Below are positions 34,011 to 44,019 of a stretch of DNA of 64,000 bases, in pieces. The notes under the pieces were generated by a model, which was not told where the DNA came from, ran no database searches, and was given only the letters and a program-made list of their open reading frames with translations. Position numbers and translations under genes: made by a program. Position 1 is the stretch's first letter; each line of letters opens with the position of its first letter. The DNA is from Valencia hispanica (taxonomy: Eukaryota; Chordata; Actinopteri; Cyprinodontiformes; Valenciidae): the NCBI GenBank assembly GCA_963556495.2, contig OY747702.1:43009180-43073179 (forward strand), in the 5' to 3' direction.

Positions 34011-35342
34011 AGTTTCTCTGTTTCTACTCCATTGTTATTTACATATAATTGTACTCAGGAAACTGAATCACATAGTAGAATATTAGGAGCCATTTTAGAA
34101 GGATTAATTTATGCTCAACATATTTACAAGAACTGACACCAGTCAGTGAATAGACCTGACATGAAGTGAACTTGATATGAAGGAGAAATGATCATATTCA
34201 AGAATGTAAAAACTGCATTATTTGAATGGCTAAATAGATGAATACATTATTGATTTTCAATAGGCTCCATATCAGGACAAAGGTCATTAGCCAACACATA
34301 AGCATCCATCAGCACGGAGTTGAATTATCTGCTTATTGATGTGGGGATAGCATAATGAGCACAGGTCCTTGTGGAAAACTGAGGAGCCAACATCTGCAGC
34401 TAATAATAGCACACGAGGACAGCCACACAGTGTTAGTGGAAATTAAAAGAAAGGACTCAGTTTTTAGCCAATAAAAATGCAGATAGGATTGGTGTGGAAT
34501 CCATTAATGTTCCAGAAATGGGTTCATGAGATGTTTCTGCAGACGTGATGAAAGGTAAAGCTGAGTTTAAGGACACTGCCAAGGCTGGTGTAACTCGGTG
34601 GATGCTCCACGGACACTGGGGAAATTAGTGGAGACGGTGCAGCCTGTGTTTCATCTGAATCACAGTGAAAACACATTCCAGTAACAGCAGCCCCAGAGCC
34701 AATTGTAATGACTTATGTACTTCGCGATATCCTGTAAGGAGGGCAGTGGTAGCATTTAGAAAGTTATCAATAATTGGAAATATGTTTGAAGATAAAAACA
34801 TGTATTGGGTTAATGTAATAATCTGTAGTTGTTTTATTTTAAAACAGTTTTCTTTGTTTTTTATACTGTAAGGACATTCACATAAAGCCAAAAAGAAAAC
34901 CAACGGCCCTACTCTATCATGCATCGACTAAATCATTGTTTTATCAAAGGATGAGATGAAAATACATGTTTTCTATTGTTTCATTTGGCTCTAAATCAAA
35001 TTTGCTCTTTCACTCCAAAGAAGTAGCTTTCTCTCCAACAGGGAGACTGGACTCAACAACTCTGAAAGTCTGCATGTGGGAAATATCCGAACCAATGCCT
35101 GATCGAGTCCAAGAATAGGGAATGATAGCACCATGATTATAAGAAGCTGGCAAAGGCAGTGATTGGCCTAAAATCCAGCAGCATGTGATGATCTCCTGAG
35201 TAGCTGACTAAGCCCTAAAGGATTTTTCCTGTGCAGGTGATCTGTAGCTAAAGCAGATAGAGAGACTGTGAAAAAGATAATACACTCTCCTTGTTAATTA
35301 GTCTCCTTCCCTCAGTTTCTGTGCTAAGCACTCTCAATCAGC
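34011..35342. other. Unassigned stretch
   Basis: About 1.3 kb with no gene, TIR pair or LINE tail recognised. ORFs at 34625-34924 on opposite strands overlap one another and look like chance. Confidence 0.35.
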
Positions 35343-35719
35343 CACGGGTGTAACGGATGTGGGGTACTCATGGGACATGTCCCCTGCACGTCCCGTGTCG
35401 GTGCCCTCAGTCCTCTGCACTTTTTTCCAGCCCTTACAGCCGTTTAATTTGTTAATATACTGTATCATATTTTTCCAAGCCGTCTTTAAACGTGCCTTAA
35501 GCGTACACATGCTAACGCGGTTGTCCAGTGGATCACCGACAGGGGCTGCAGAGCAGACCAGCACAGCCTTTTCAGCAAACAAGCGAGAGCCAGCAAAAGG
35601 CGAAAAACGATGCAATGTTTTTCAAAGAAGCTATTTAAGCTGAGTTATGCTGTTGCATGCAGATAATTTAGCTAAATTATGACTAGTTAATACAGTATAT
35701 GCCAACATATGTTAAGTTA

Positions 35720-35775
35720 GTTAACAATACTTCCCTCTTGGATCAATAAAGTATTTTTGGATTGAATTGAATACT
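35720..35775 (+). repeat. Short LINE/SINE-type 3' tail
   Basis: CTTGGATCAATAAAGTATTT followed by GGATTGAATTGAA is nearly the same as the end of the Rex1-like LINE at 53325-53362. Only about 50 bp are present, so this is a severely truncated insertion. Confidence 0.55.
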
Positions 35776-36280
35776 AATGGTGAATGTTACATCTCTTGCT
35801 AATTAGTTCATGCTAGTAATCAACCCAATCCTCTTTCATTTCTATGCAGAACCTGTGCTCACTGTTGCTTTCCACATATTCGAAAGAAAACTTTATTGCC
35901 ACGATAGACAGAGCCGGGTCAGGGAGGGTCGACACAGGTGATAAGAAAATATAAGTGGCTGAGAAAAAATATCTAGTGCATGAAAGGGCCTTTGATGTTA
36001 ATTTATACAGTAATTTCCCTGCTATTAATTATGTTTCAAAATGTTGGTTTCTTTATCGCCATGAAAGAAAGAGCAGGGTCAGGGAGGAGGGGTATAATAC
36101 CAGAGCCCAGCAGCAATGACGATGATGCAGGGTCTTCACAAGTAAGGAGAGATTAGAAATCGTTGAGAGAAAGGTTTTCATTGCTGGGAGAAACCAGGCA
36201 GGTATCAGGACAGGGTTTTCACAGATATTTCAGAATTACTCTCATTCAAATTCTTAAATATTTTTTTGTATCTGGCCCAG

Positions 36281-36442
36281 GGAGAAGGCCATGTGTCAGG
36301 GCAAAGAACAGGCTGCAGCACTGACAGTCAGGGAGAGCCTGAAGACTGTGATGGAGCGGGCGATGGATGTTCTGTGGCCACTCTAAAGCCACATCAGTCA
36401 GAACCCAAGACCATTGTGTGTCAAACGTTGGCTGATAAAACC
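36281..36442 (+). other. Exon-like open block
   Basis: An open frame of 54 codons lies between GGCCCAG (acceptor-like) and GTAAGT (donor). It is rich in Gly, Ser, Asp and Glu, with GEGHVSGQRTGCSTDSQGEP and VATLKPHQSEPKTIVCQTLADKT. I do not recognise it. It lies inside the hAT-like element at 35343-36693, so it is most likely a transposase N-terminal exon and not part of a host gene. Confidence 0.35.
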
Positions 36443-36762
36443 GTAAGTTATTTGTTCCTTCTGAGCAGCTGGTGCCCCGTAACTATTAATTTTATTAATA
36501 GTGATGATGATAATTAATAACTGTATTTGAACCAGTGTTAATATTCCAAATAACTAAGTCACGACACTCATTGTTCAACAGTGATTAAATTGTTCTTTAG
36601 CCACTAAGGAAATGTGCAAATGAATGCGAGAGAATGAAATAGATCTCTGAAAAATGTGTCCCCCTGACTTCAAAGATGATGGTTACGCCCTTGCACTCCG
36701 TTGTCTTGCATCCCTTGGGTTATACTCACCTGGTTTCAATGTTACTTTTTACTCCCTCTCAG

Positions 36763-37120
36763 TGTTTAAGCTCCTTGTCACTATACCTACCCCCCAGACC
36801 ACTCAGGTCTTCCAACTCTAGACTACTAATCATCCCGAGAATTAGATCCAAACATGGAGAAGCAGCGTTCTGTTTCTATGCTCCTCTAATCTGGAACAAA
36901 CTTCCAGGAAACTGCAAAGCTGCTGAAACACTGAGTTATTTTAATTCTAAGCTAAAAACCCAGCTACTTAGAGCTGCCTTTGAGTAAGTGATTAATAATA
37001 GAGTCATATGTTTAAATGTGTCATGTTTTGTGTCTCTTTTATGCTTTTACTGTTGTTCTCCCCTAATCACCCAAAGTACCTTGAATTGCCTTGTTGTTAA
37101 AAGTGGGCTATACAAATAAA
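36763..37120 (+). mobile_element. L2-like LINE 3' fragment
   Basis: The frame carries YLPPRPLRSSNSRLLIIPR, then HGEAAFCFYAPLIWNKLP and FNSKLKTQLLRAAFE, the C-terminus of L2-type ORF2. The 3' UTR ends with GGGCTATACAAATAAAGTTG and CCTTG-type short repeats at 37095-37145. It is the same subfamily as 47515-48115 and 33290-33795, 5'-truncated. Confidence 0.85.
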
Positions 37121-37149
37121 GTTGCCTTCCCCTGCCTTGCCTTGCCGGT

Positions 37150-37275
37150 TCCTTATCCTGTTCTTGTTGTGCCTTAACTGTAAGTCTTCCTTGTTATTAT
37201 CATTAAGCTTCACTCATCTCCATCACTGTGTTATCTACATGTGGGTCCTCAAACAAACCACAAATAGTGACAGTC
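37150..37275 (+). mobile_element. LTR-like tail fragment
   Basis: CATTAAG, ACATGTGGGTCCTC and an A/C-rich run ending TGACAG match the tails at 1-165 and 52190-52345. It directly follows the LINE tail. No 5' end was found. Confidence 0.3.
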
Positions 37276-37429
37276 TTGTCTTTACCAGGCTGCAAAAATG
37301 TGTTCTATATGCAACAGTTCCTCTGTGGCTTTATTTAACAAAAGCGAAATAAAAACAGAAGAGAAGTATGAAAAAGGTGCACTGTTGTTCTTCCATAAGG
37401 CTTAAAAGAAAAACTAACGTTTAGCAGGT

Positions 37430-38310
37430 TGGGTTTTGGCAATTTGCTGGTCAAAAGCATACAAGGACACAAGGGAGAGAGATCAGAAGCGCAGCCATTT
37501 CCAACCTATTTGAGGTCCATTATTCGAAAGTAAGGAGGATTATTTACAAGTGGAAGGCCTTGTATACAGGTGTCAATATTCCCAGGAGTGATCATCCTAG
37601 CAAAATCATCTCCAGGAAAGACCATTTAATGTTTAAAGAAATTGCAACAAAATTAAAAGCTTCGTCTCAGACTCTACAGACCTCAGTTATCATGTTTAAA
37701 GCTGAAGTTTATAATAGGACAGGTCTAAGACGAAACAAGTGTGACTTTTTCTGTTGGGTTGCCAAGACAACGCACCTACTCAATAAAACAAAATGGCAAT
37801 TTGACTTATGTTTGCAAATCTGCATTTGAAAGAACCACAAGGCTTCAGGAACAATGTTCTTTGGAAAGATGAGAATAAAATAGTTGTCTATGATGCATAG
37901 CGCCATGTTTGATTAATAAAAAACCCACATGTTGATATGTCAAGCACAGTGGTGGATGTTTGATAATTTGGCCTTGTTTTGAGGCCTTAGCACCTGGGAA
38001 CTTTATAGTAGCCGAGTGAACAGTGAACGCTGCATAGTGAAGCATTCTAGTGTCAAAACGTGCAGCCATGTGTCCAACAACTAAGGCTTGTCCGCAATTG
38101 ACTTGTGCAACAAGAAAATGATCCCAAACACAGCAACAAATCTCAAACAGAATGGCTGAAAAGGAAAGGTATTACTGTCTTTACTTTGAATCTTGTAGTA
38201 GGACTTCAGTGGGTCAAAAAAATGTGCTGGACACTCACTCATACACAAAAATATCTACTTTAAGTTATTGCTGCTAAAGGTGGTTCTGGAAGCTGCTAAA
38301 AAATGATAAA
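37430..38310 (+). pseudogene. Tc1-like transposase fossil
   Basis: The order of blocks matches a Tc1/mariner transposase gene of fish. An HTH-region relic near 37490-37620 is followed by YNRTGLRRNKCDF and CCGTTGGGTTGCC-type sequence at 37690-37800. Then come AAGCACAGTGGTGGATG at 37945 (the region of the second catalytic Asp), AATGATCCCAAACACAGC at 38118 (the Asn-Asp-Pro-Lys-His segment) and ACAGAATGGCTGAAAA. The end at 38260-38300 has TTATTGCTGCTAAAGGTGG, familiar from the 3' part of such elements. Stops and frameshifts occur throughout and the longest open piece is 89 codons. It has no function as a transposase. Confidence 0.75.
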
Positions 38311-38449
38311 TATAACAGGAAGTAACCTTTTGGTAGAACAATATTCGGGGTAGGCGACTCATTTCACGGGCAAACAGAATGCATTTTGGCAACAGTATGT
38401 ATATAAATGGTAAGTAAAAGTTAACTTAAGCCAAACTTAACTCCAATTT

Positions 38450-39045
38450 TTTTCAAATAGGAAAGTTTTAGCTTAGTCTTACAAGCTGAGAAGTTTTCGG
38501 ACTCATGGATTCTTACAGGAAGTTGAATCCGCGGTCAATATGTCTAAAAGCTGCTTCCTACTCTGTTTTTAAATACCCTAGCAACCACAAGTAAAACTGC
38601 CGACTGAGACCAAAAGAGCTCTGTTGGGATAATATCCAACTTTAAGGTCTTTAAGATTAGCTGAAGCTTGGTTATTAGCAGTTTTACATGCAGGCAGATA
38701 CATTTTGAATTCAATACCACACTTTACAGGATGGCAATGCAAAGATAAAGCTGTAAAATATATCTCCTTATTTTTCTGATCAGAAGTCTTGCTGCAACAT
38801 TTTGGATCAGGTAAATGTTTTTTAAGTGTTTCTTTATCCTAATTATTGACTTAATACTCCAAACTAGAAGTAACACATATAGAGTAGTATTTCTGCATAA
38901 CTCCTAAACAGGACATGCAAGCAGTGCAATCACTATTATTTATCTCTTTAGAAAATGACATACCACAAAAGGGTTGCTGGTTTCATTCTTTTATGTTCAC
39001 AATTTTTCATCATCTTAAGAAATAAATATTCCTGCTTTGTTTTTG
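38450..39045 (-). mobile_element. Degraded L2-like LINE 3' region, minus strand
   Basis: Read on the minus strand, this follows the ORF2 C-terminal order seen in the full LINE copies. GCAGCAAGACTTC near 38785 sits in the A-A-R-V region, ATTCAAAATGTATCTGCC near 38700 in the FKI-LL region, and the block with many paired positions at 38530-38640 in the R-S-x-T region. No open frame is left. It is more diverged than any other LINE piece here. Confidence 0.5.
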
Positions 39046-39050
39046 GCCTT

Positions 39051-39080
39051 AATTTTGATACTCAATTGAGTATCAAAATT
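39051..39080. repeat. Perfect 30-bp palindrome
   Basis: Fifteen bases, AATTTTGATACTCAA, are followed at once by their exact reverse complement, with no spacer. The next outer pair (T and T) does not match. Confidence 0.95.
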
Positions 39081-39149
39081 TAGACCAGCACCCAGGAATG
39101 GTTAAAAAAGATTTGTTGACTAGCAATACAATGTGCAAGATGATCAGCA

Positions 39150-39860
39150 GCTTCCTCTTTGGGTCTCCTTTCTGTTAAGTACCTGCAGAACAAACCAGAA
39201 GGTGATTGGCCTGGTTAACAAAGTGGGAATATTGCAGGAGCAGGAACTAAGGGATTACCCTGCAGAGCGCGTTTCCCACAAACTCCTCCATGGAGAATTG
39301 GACCACAGTAAACTTGTACCCTCACAAATGTAACTTCAGAGAAAAAAAAGATTGTCATTCTATCTGTAATTGTTTCACCTGCAGGACCATATAAAAAGAC
39401 AAACTTTATACGTCGGAAACCGTAAGCGCAGACGTCACGGAGTGAGAAAACTGCGGCATTGGGGTGAGTCGATGTAAACATACTGATTATCTTCACAGGG
39501 GAAACCCTAGAAGAATCAGTTATTACAGTACCCACAATCCAAAACTCAATGACCACTCCAGGCAGTAAGGGCAAAACAGATCTAGAATCCATCAGGCAGT
39601 ATTTAGGGTCCGGATACATGAAGTGAGGTTCTGAGCCAAAGTCAAGGTAACTCACAGTGTAGACAGAGGGCAGGCAGAGGCAGAGGTCAGGAGGTACAGG
39701 TCGGTTACACTATTAGGGTCTCTCGAAATCTATGACAAGGATGACGACAGACGATCTGCTCTGAGTGAGTGCAGAGCAGGAGTTTATAAAGGCACCAGCA
39801 CAGGTAGGAACAATCAGCAGGAGTATAAGAGGCTGGGCAGAGTAGCATGAAAGATTTCAT
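39150..39860 (-). other. Unrecognised region with a 146-codon frame
   Basis: The minus-strand frame 39655-39215 is open for 146 codons but begins at GTG. The first ATG codons inside it come later (MYPDPKY). I see no known domain. Sequence at 39660-39860 (CTATGACAAGGATGACGA, then GAGTTTATAAAGGCACC) resembles a fish dispersed repeat, so the frame is probably repeat-derived. Confidence 0.25.
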
Positions 39861-39869
39861 GAACAGGTT

Positions 39870-40231
39870 AATCATGACAAACACAAAGTAGTTGTAGAAA
39901 GAAAATGATACAGGGATGCAATTATTTCTTTAAAACCAAACATTTGAAAACTGTGGTGTGCATATGTGTTCAGATCCTAATATTCTGAAACACCTACATT
40001 AAATCAGTGGCCTTTAGGAGTCAATTAGTTAACAGTTCCTGTATGTGTGATTAAAATCTCAGTGTAAATACAGTCTTTTTGTAAAGGCCTCAGATGTTTG
40101 TTAGAGAATATTGGTGAGCAAACAGCATCATTAAAGCAAGGAAGAATAAACTGCATTAAAATCTTTGGTTGTAAGGTGGCAAAATGTAAAAAAGCTCAGG
40201 GCCTTTTAATACTTATATAAGGCTCTGTATG
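39870..40231 (+). mobile_element. Internally deleted Tc1-like MITE
   Basis: The left part has GAAAATGATACA, then TTTGAAAACTGTGGTGTGCATATGTGTTCAG. The middle has AATCTCAGTGTAAATACAG and GGTTTGTTAGAGAA-type sequence. The right end has AAGGTGGCAAAATGTAAAAA and ACTTATATAAGGCTCTGTA. These are the successive parts of a Tc1-like family that I recognise in fish, with the transposase deleted. Confidence 0.65.
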
Positions 40232-41498
40232 CTTGAATATCAAACTGTTTATGTCAGAGCCACAAGTAGACTTTGTTCATACACAACAAATGCAAAATGT
40301 AATATTAAGCACACAAAACTGCAGAGATTGCATCAAAGACGAGAATGACAGGCACACATCCCGACACAATGGCAGGCAGGGGAAGAGAGAGATCTGCACA
40401 TTTTAAAAAGAGCATTTCCTCCCCGCATGATCCTGTTCCAAAACAAAGAGCAGCATGACGTGCATCAGTCACCCAAAGCCCTGCAGCAAACATGTCACTC
40501 ATCTGCACTGTGCAACTGTTTCATTACTAAGCGGGGCTGCAGCCTCAACACTGAGATGCCTTAGTAATCCCAGGGCTCAGCGCTGATACATGCAAGTTTG
40601 AATTATTCTCTCTTAACAGCGACAAAACAGCTATGTGCCCAGAAAGTAACTGCATTCCACTCTGGTCACTAATTACAGCCAATGGGGGAAATGGGTAGAT
40701 GGGGGTAGGGGAGGAGGGGAGGGGAACACTCAGTTCCCGAGCCATTGAAAAATGCAGTCCTATTTATTACAATAAGTAAAAGAAAGAACAGCAGCATGTT
40801 ACAAATCACTGTAGGGGAGTTTTCTTTCAGTGGATTAAAAAGAGGGTGCTGCTCATTTCATTTTCCATTTACTTACCGTATCATATTGGCAACATCTCTG
40901 TGGAGGAAGCTGAAGGATTTGTTTGGATAATGATACAAATATGCAAATCCAGTCAGCACGCTATTTATTCAGACCACGATGGCAGACGGCATACACTTGG
41001 CATCTTCTCTGTAACCTCTGTGGAAGTGGCATGGTCTGCTGTATTATTACATATTACTTTACACTAAGGAGTCACGCTGCTTTTAACATGGTGGTTCAGC
41101 TCACAACATCAGGTTCCTCTGCTCCCACCAGGCTTCACAGTCCTGCCAATTGAATCTGCACCAAAACTGCAGGTTAGTCGGAATACTTCAAACCACTATT
41201 TATGTGGATGTAAGAGGAATTTATAGTAAACCCAGACACATTTCCAGGTATTTCCCCCTGCGAAGAAAAAGCACATGTCTGCTGTCTGACAGTCCTAAGT
41301 GACATGCATTGATGAGAGAGTCAGATCAGATTGAATTCAAGTGTGTAATTCACCATGCCACTCTGAGTTTTGACTTGAACAGCTGTCAGTCATGCTGCAG
41401 GGCATTTGAAAGAGGAGCAAACAGAGAGGTTTTTTTCAACAAATATTCATGATGTCCTCTTTGATGTAGTTCAGGGAGGAGAGGGTGAATGTACAGAC
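40232..41498. other. Unassigned stretch
   Basis: No gene or element recognised. A G-rich run (GGGGGTAGGGGAGGAGGGGA near 40701) is a possible G-quadruplex motif. Confidence 0.35.
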
Positions 41499-42509
41499 CT
41501 GACGACCAGTGTTGGGTGTAACACGTTACAAAGTAACTAGTTACTGTACTGACATTACTATTTTTGTAACGTAGTAATGTAACGCGTTACTGCGGCAAGC
41601 ACTGTAACGACATTACAATTACTTTCGAAAATATGATGTCGTTACTCGTTAGATAACCTGTTCCACCCCACAGCCCCGCCGTTGGGTCACTGTGGGGGAA
41701 GGGCGGGGAAATGTCCGAATTTAGTTGACCTGTGGTCACTGATTGCTAAACATGTCCTATCATTATAAATATCAAAATCTCAGCTAAAGACTCATATAAA
41801 TATTTTATGTGACCTCCAAAACCAGAAAAAATAAAAAGCAATTAAAAGAACAGTTGTGCTATTTTGCGGCTTTTACATGAAGACATTCAACCGAATCTGT
41901 TGGTCACTCTGCCGAACAGAACCGAGTAAACTTCGCCTTCCCTGAAAGCCAGCATCTCACAGATTCTAAAGGTGCAAGTTACATCACGCTACGTGCAAAT
42001 TTCAGCAAATGAGCAGCAAAATAAGACCAAAAATATGTACAGCATTTGAAAAACTAGAGCATAAATTCTTTCTAACCTTTGTTTTTTCCTTCCTGAAAAA
42101 AATAATCCACCGTGATATGACTGTATTTCCAGAATAACTAAAATATCCAGTGTGCATTTAGAAAAGAAAAAGTAAAAAAAACGTAATCCTTTGCCATTAT
42201 TTTTTACATTTGATTCGAGGAAGCTCGACCTTGTCTGACATGCGCACTGTGAACTTTCCCCATGTAAACATTTGCTTTGTCCAATCTTCTTCAAAGTTCT
42301 GATGTCAGCGTGATTATATAGGATCTTACGATTCTAACCATATGTCAATCATCCAAATCGGCCAATAGAAACTGGAGTTACATGTCTGCGTAATTCTAAA
42401 AACAGATATTTTGTTTACCTCGGGGGCGAGCGCTGTGACGCAGTTACGCGCAGGTGATCAGGTGAGCAGGTGACGATTCAGCTTCGATTGTCTTGTTTGC
42501 GTTCGAAAA

Positions 42510-42620
42510 ATGGCGCTTCAAGAGAAGAGAATCATCACTGACGAAGCCCTGGCGATTATTTGGAATGATAGTTCATCGGAGGTTTATGTTGAGGACTCGT
42601 CATCAGAAGAGGAAAACTGA
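42510..42620 (+). CDS. 36-codon acidic mini-ORF inside the hAT element
   Basis: ATG 42510 opens a frame of MALQEKRIITDEALAII, then WNDSSSEVYVEDSSSEEEN, and a TGA at 42618. The DEALAII-plus-acidic-serine tract resembles the N-terminus of piggyBac-type transposase proteins (PGBD-like), which begin with a short hydrophobic helix and an acidic Ser/Asp/Glu stretch. The resemblance is by eye only and the protein is tiny. The ATG follows a GC-rich, promoter-like patch at 42420-42480 (GCGAGCGCTGTGACGCAG). It may be a relic of a nested element's first exon, or a hAT-encoded fragment. Translation is unproven. Confidence 0.35.
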   Translation: MALQEKRIITDEALAIIWNDSSSEVYVEDSSSEEEN

Positions 42621-42776
42621 ATTTTACCGTAGGAAGAGAGGTATGTCCCAACTAGTAATGCTAATAGCTCTGGTAGCTATTTTATATAGATGGTTTCTTT
42701 CTTATTTGTGTTCTTAGATGTTTGGGTAGGCTATATACATTTTTTAAAACATTTTTGTTCACATCTTTTTGTGCGT

Positions 42777-42797
42777 GTATATATATATATATATATA
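42777..42797. repeat. (TA)n microsatellite
   Basis: About ten TA repeats inside the hAT element. Confidence 0.9.
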
Positions 42798-43284
42798 AAA
42801 TTGATATTTTTGTAGATATGTGTACATAGATGTGTCTAAAATATATTTGTGGGTTGTATTTGTAGTTTATATATATTCTAACTCTTTTTCTGTCACAATA
42901 TTCTTTTAGTCATTCATATCAGGTATGATGTTTTAGAACGATGCAAGAGTAGTGTAACTAGTAATGTAACTAAGTTACTTTCCAAAAAAAGTAACTAAGA
43001 AGTGTAAGGGATTACTTTTATGAGAAGTAATGAGTAATATGTAATGGATTATTTTTTTTGAGTAACTACCCCAACACTGCTGACGACTACAACTTTTGAA
43101 GTTGAAGGAAGACAAAAAAGCAGAAATATCTCAACAAACACATTATTGTTTTATTTTTTTCTTTATCCATTCATTCATCCATTCATTGAATTCTGATTAT
43201 CCAAGATTTGGTTGCAGAGGTAAAAGGTCCATGAAGGAAACCCAATTATCTCTCTGCCCAGCACAAATCTCTAGTTGAGCTCAG

Positions 43285-43470
43285 AGTGTAACATAAACAG
43301 TGGAAAAAGTATTTACACCTGTTAAACTCTTTCAATTATTGTCCTTGAAAAACCAAAACAATACATAATTTTGAAGTGGAAAGGAAATGATACATGATTT
43401 GCAAAGTTTTTTACATAGGAAAATCTGAAAAGTGTGGCATACATATGTGTTCAGCCTTCCTTCCAGGTTC
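43285..43470 (+). mobile_element. Tc1-like terminal fragment
   Basis: GTGGAAAAAGTATTTACACC, then TAATTTTGAAGTGGAAAGGA, AATGATACATGATTT, AAAATCTGAAAAGTGTGGC and ATATGTGTTCAG are successive parts of a Tc1-like long terminal repeat region. SINE family 1 starts 50 bp later. Confidence 0.65.
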
Positions 43471-43521
43471 AAAACCTCTGGAGAAAGTCTCAACTTGCCT
43501 TTCACATCGAAAAGCTGATAT

Positions 43522-43765
43522 ATGTGGGAGGCTGTTGCTCAGTGGTAGAGTTGTGTCCTTGGGCAGGACACTTTGCCCACTGGTGTTGGCCAGAGGGGCC
43601 GATGGCACGAAATGGCATCGCTTCTGTCATTCTGCTCCAAGGCAGCTGTGGCTAAAATCGTAGGTTGCTTCCACCAGTGTGTGAATTTCAATTAATGAAT
43701 CATGGAGTTGTAAAGTGCTTTGAGGTTATTGAAAAGCACTATATAAATGCAAGCCATTATTATTT
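43522..43765 (+). mobile_element. tRNA-type SINE (family 1)
   Basis: GTTGCTCAGTGGTAGAG is a strong A-box head. TGTCCTTGGGCAGGACAC, AAGGCAGCTGTGGCTA and the tail TTGAAAAGCACTATATAAAT follow. It has the same order as 23204-23450. Confidence 0.85.
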
Positions 43766-43782
43766 TTATCTATTCTTCGTAA

Positions 43783-44010
43783 AATGGTAAATGGCCTGCA
43801 TTTGTATAGCACTTTTTTAGTCACAGGAGCGCAAAGTGCTTTACACTACATTCAATCGTTCACACGCTGGTGATGTTAAGCTACATTGAAGCCACACCTG
43901 CCCAGGGGCACACTGACAGAAGTGAGGCTGCCCTACATATAGGTGCCACCGAGCCATCTGACCACCACCAGCAGGCAAGGCAGGTCCTACCTAAGGACAC
44001 AATGGACGCT
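43783..44010 (-). mobile_element. SINE family 1, minus strand, 5'-truncated
   Basis: Minus-strand reading runs from CCTTAGGTAGGA through CCCCTGGGCAGGTGTGGC to a tail GTGCTATACAAATGCAGGCC. It lacks the tRNA head and stands tail-to-tail with 43522-43765, about 18 bp apart. Confidence 0.8.
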
Positions 44011-44019
44011 GAATAAAGG

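Larger units (their letters stand above)
35343..36693 (+). mobile_element. hAT-like element with short exon-like blocks
   Basis: The ends CACGGGTGTAAC and (reverse) CAAGGGCGTAAC form an inverted pair. The segment at 35345-35640 resembles, as I recall, the 5' region of fish hAT elements whose proteins look like ZMYM1/TTF-type proteins, ending in a frame that begins MQCFSKK near 35610. Further on come short Gly/Ser/Glu-rich blocks ending in donor-like sites: 35937 (CAG/GTGATA), 36141 (CAA/GTAAGG) and 36442 (ACC/GTAAGT). No transposase core remains and no 8-bp duplication is evident. An internally deleted element is likely. Confidence 0.4.
41507..43079. mobile_element. hAT-type element with perfect 8-bp target duplication
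   Basis: The ends are CAGTGTTGGG and its exact reverse complement CCCAACACTG. CTGACGAC flanks both sides (41499-41506 and 43080-43087). TIR and duplication length fit hAT. Subterminal regions are full of GTAAC and GTTAC motifs in both orientations, likely transposase-binding sites. It is 1573 bp with no transposase. A short acidic ORF lies at 42510. Confidence 0.93.

Noticed and set aside
40701..40730. Regulatory G-quadruplex
   Set aside because: The G-rich run exists, but nothing nearby suggests a promoter or gene.
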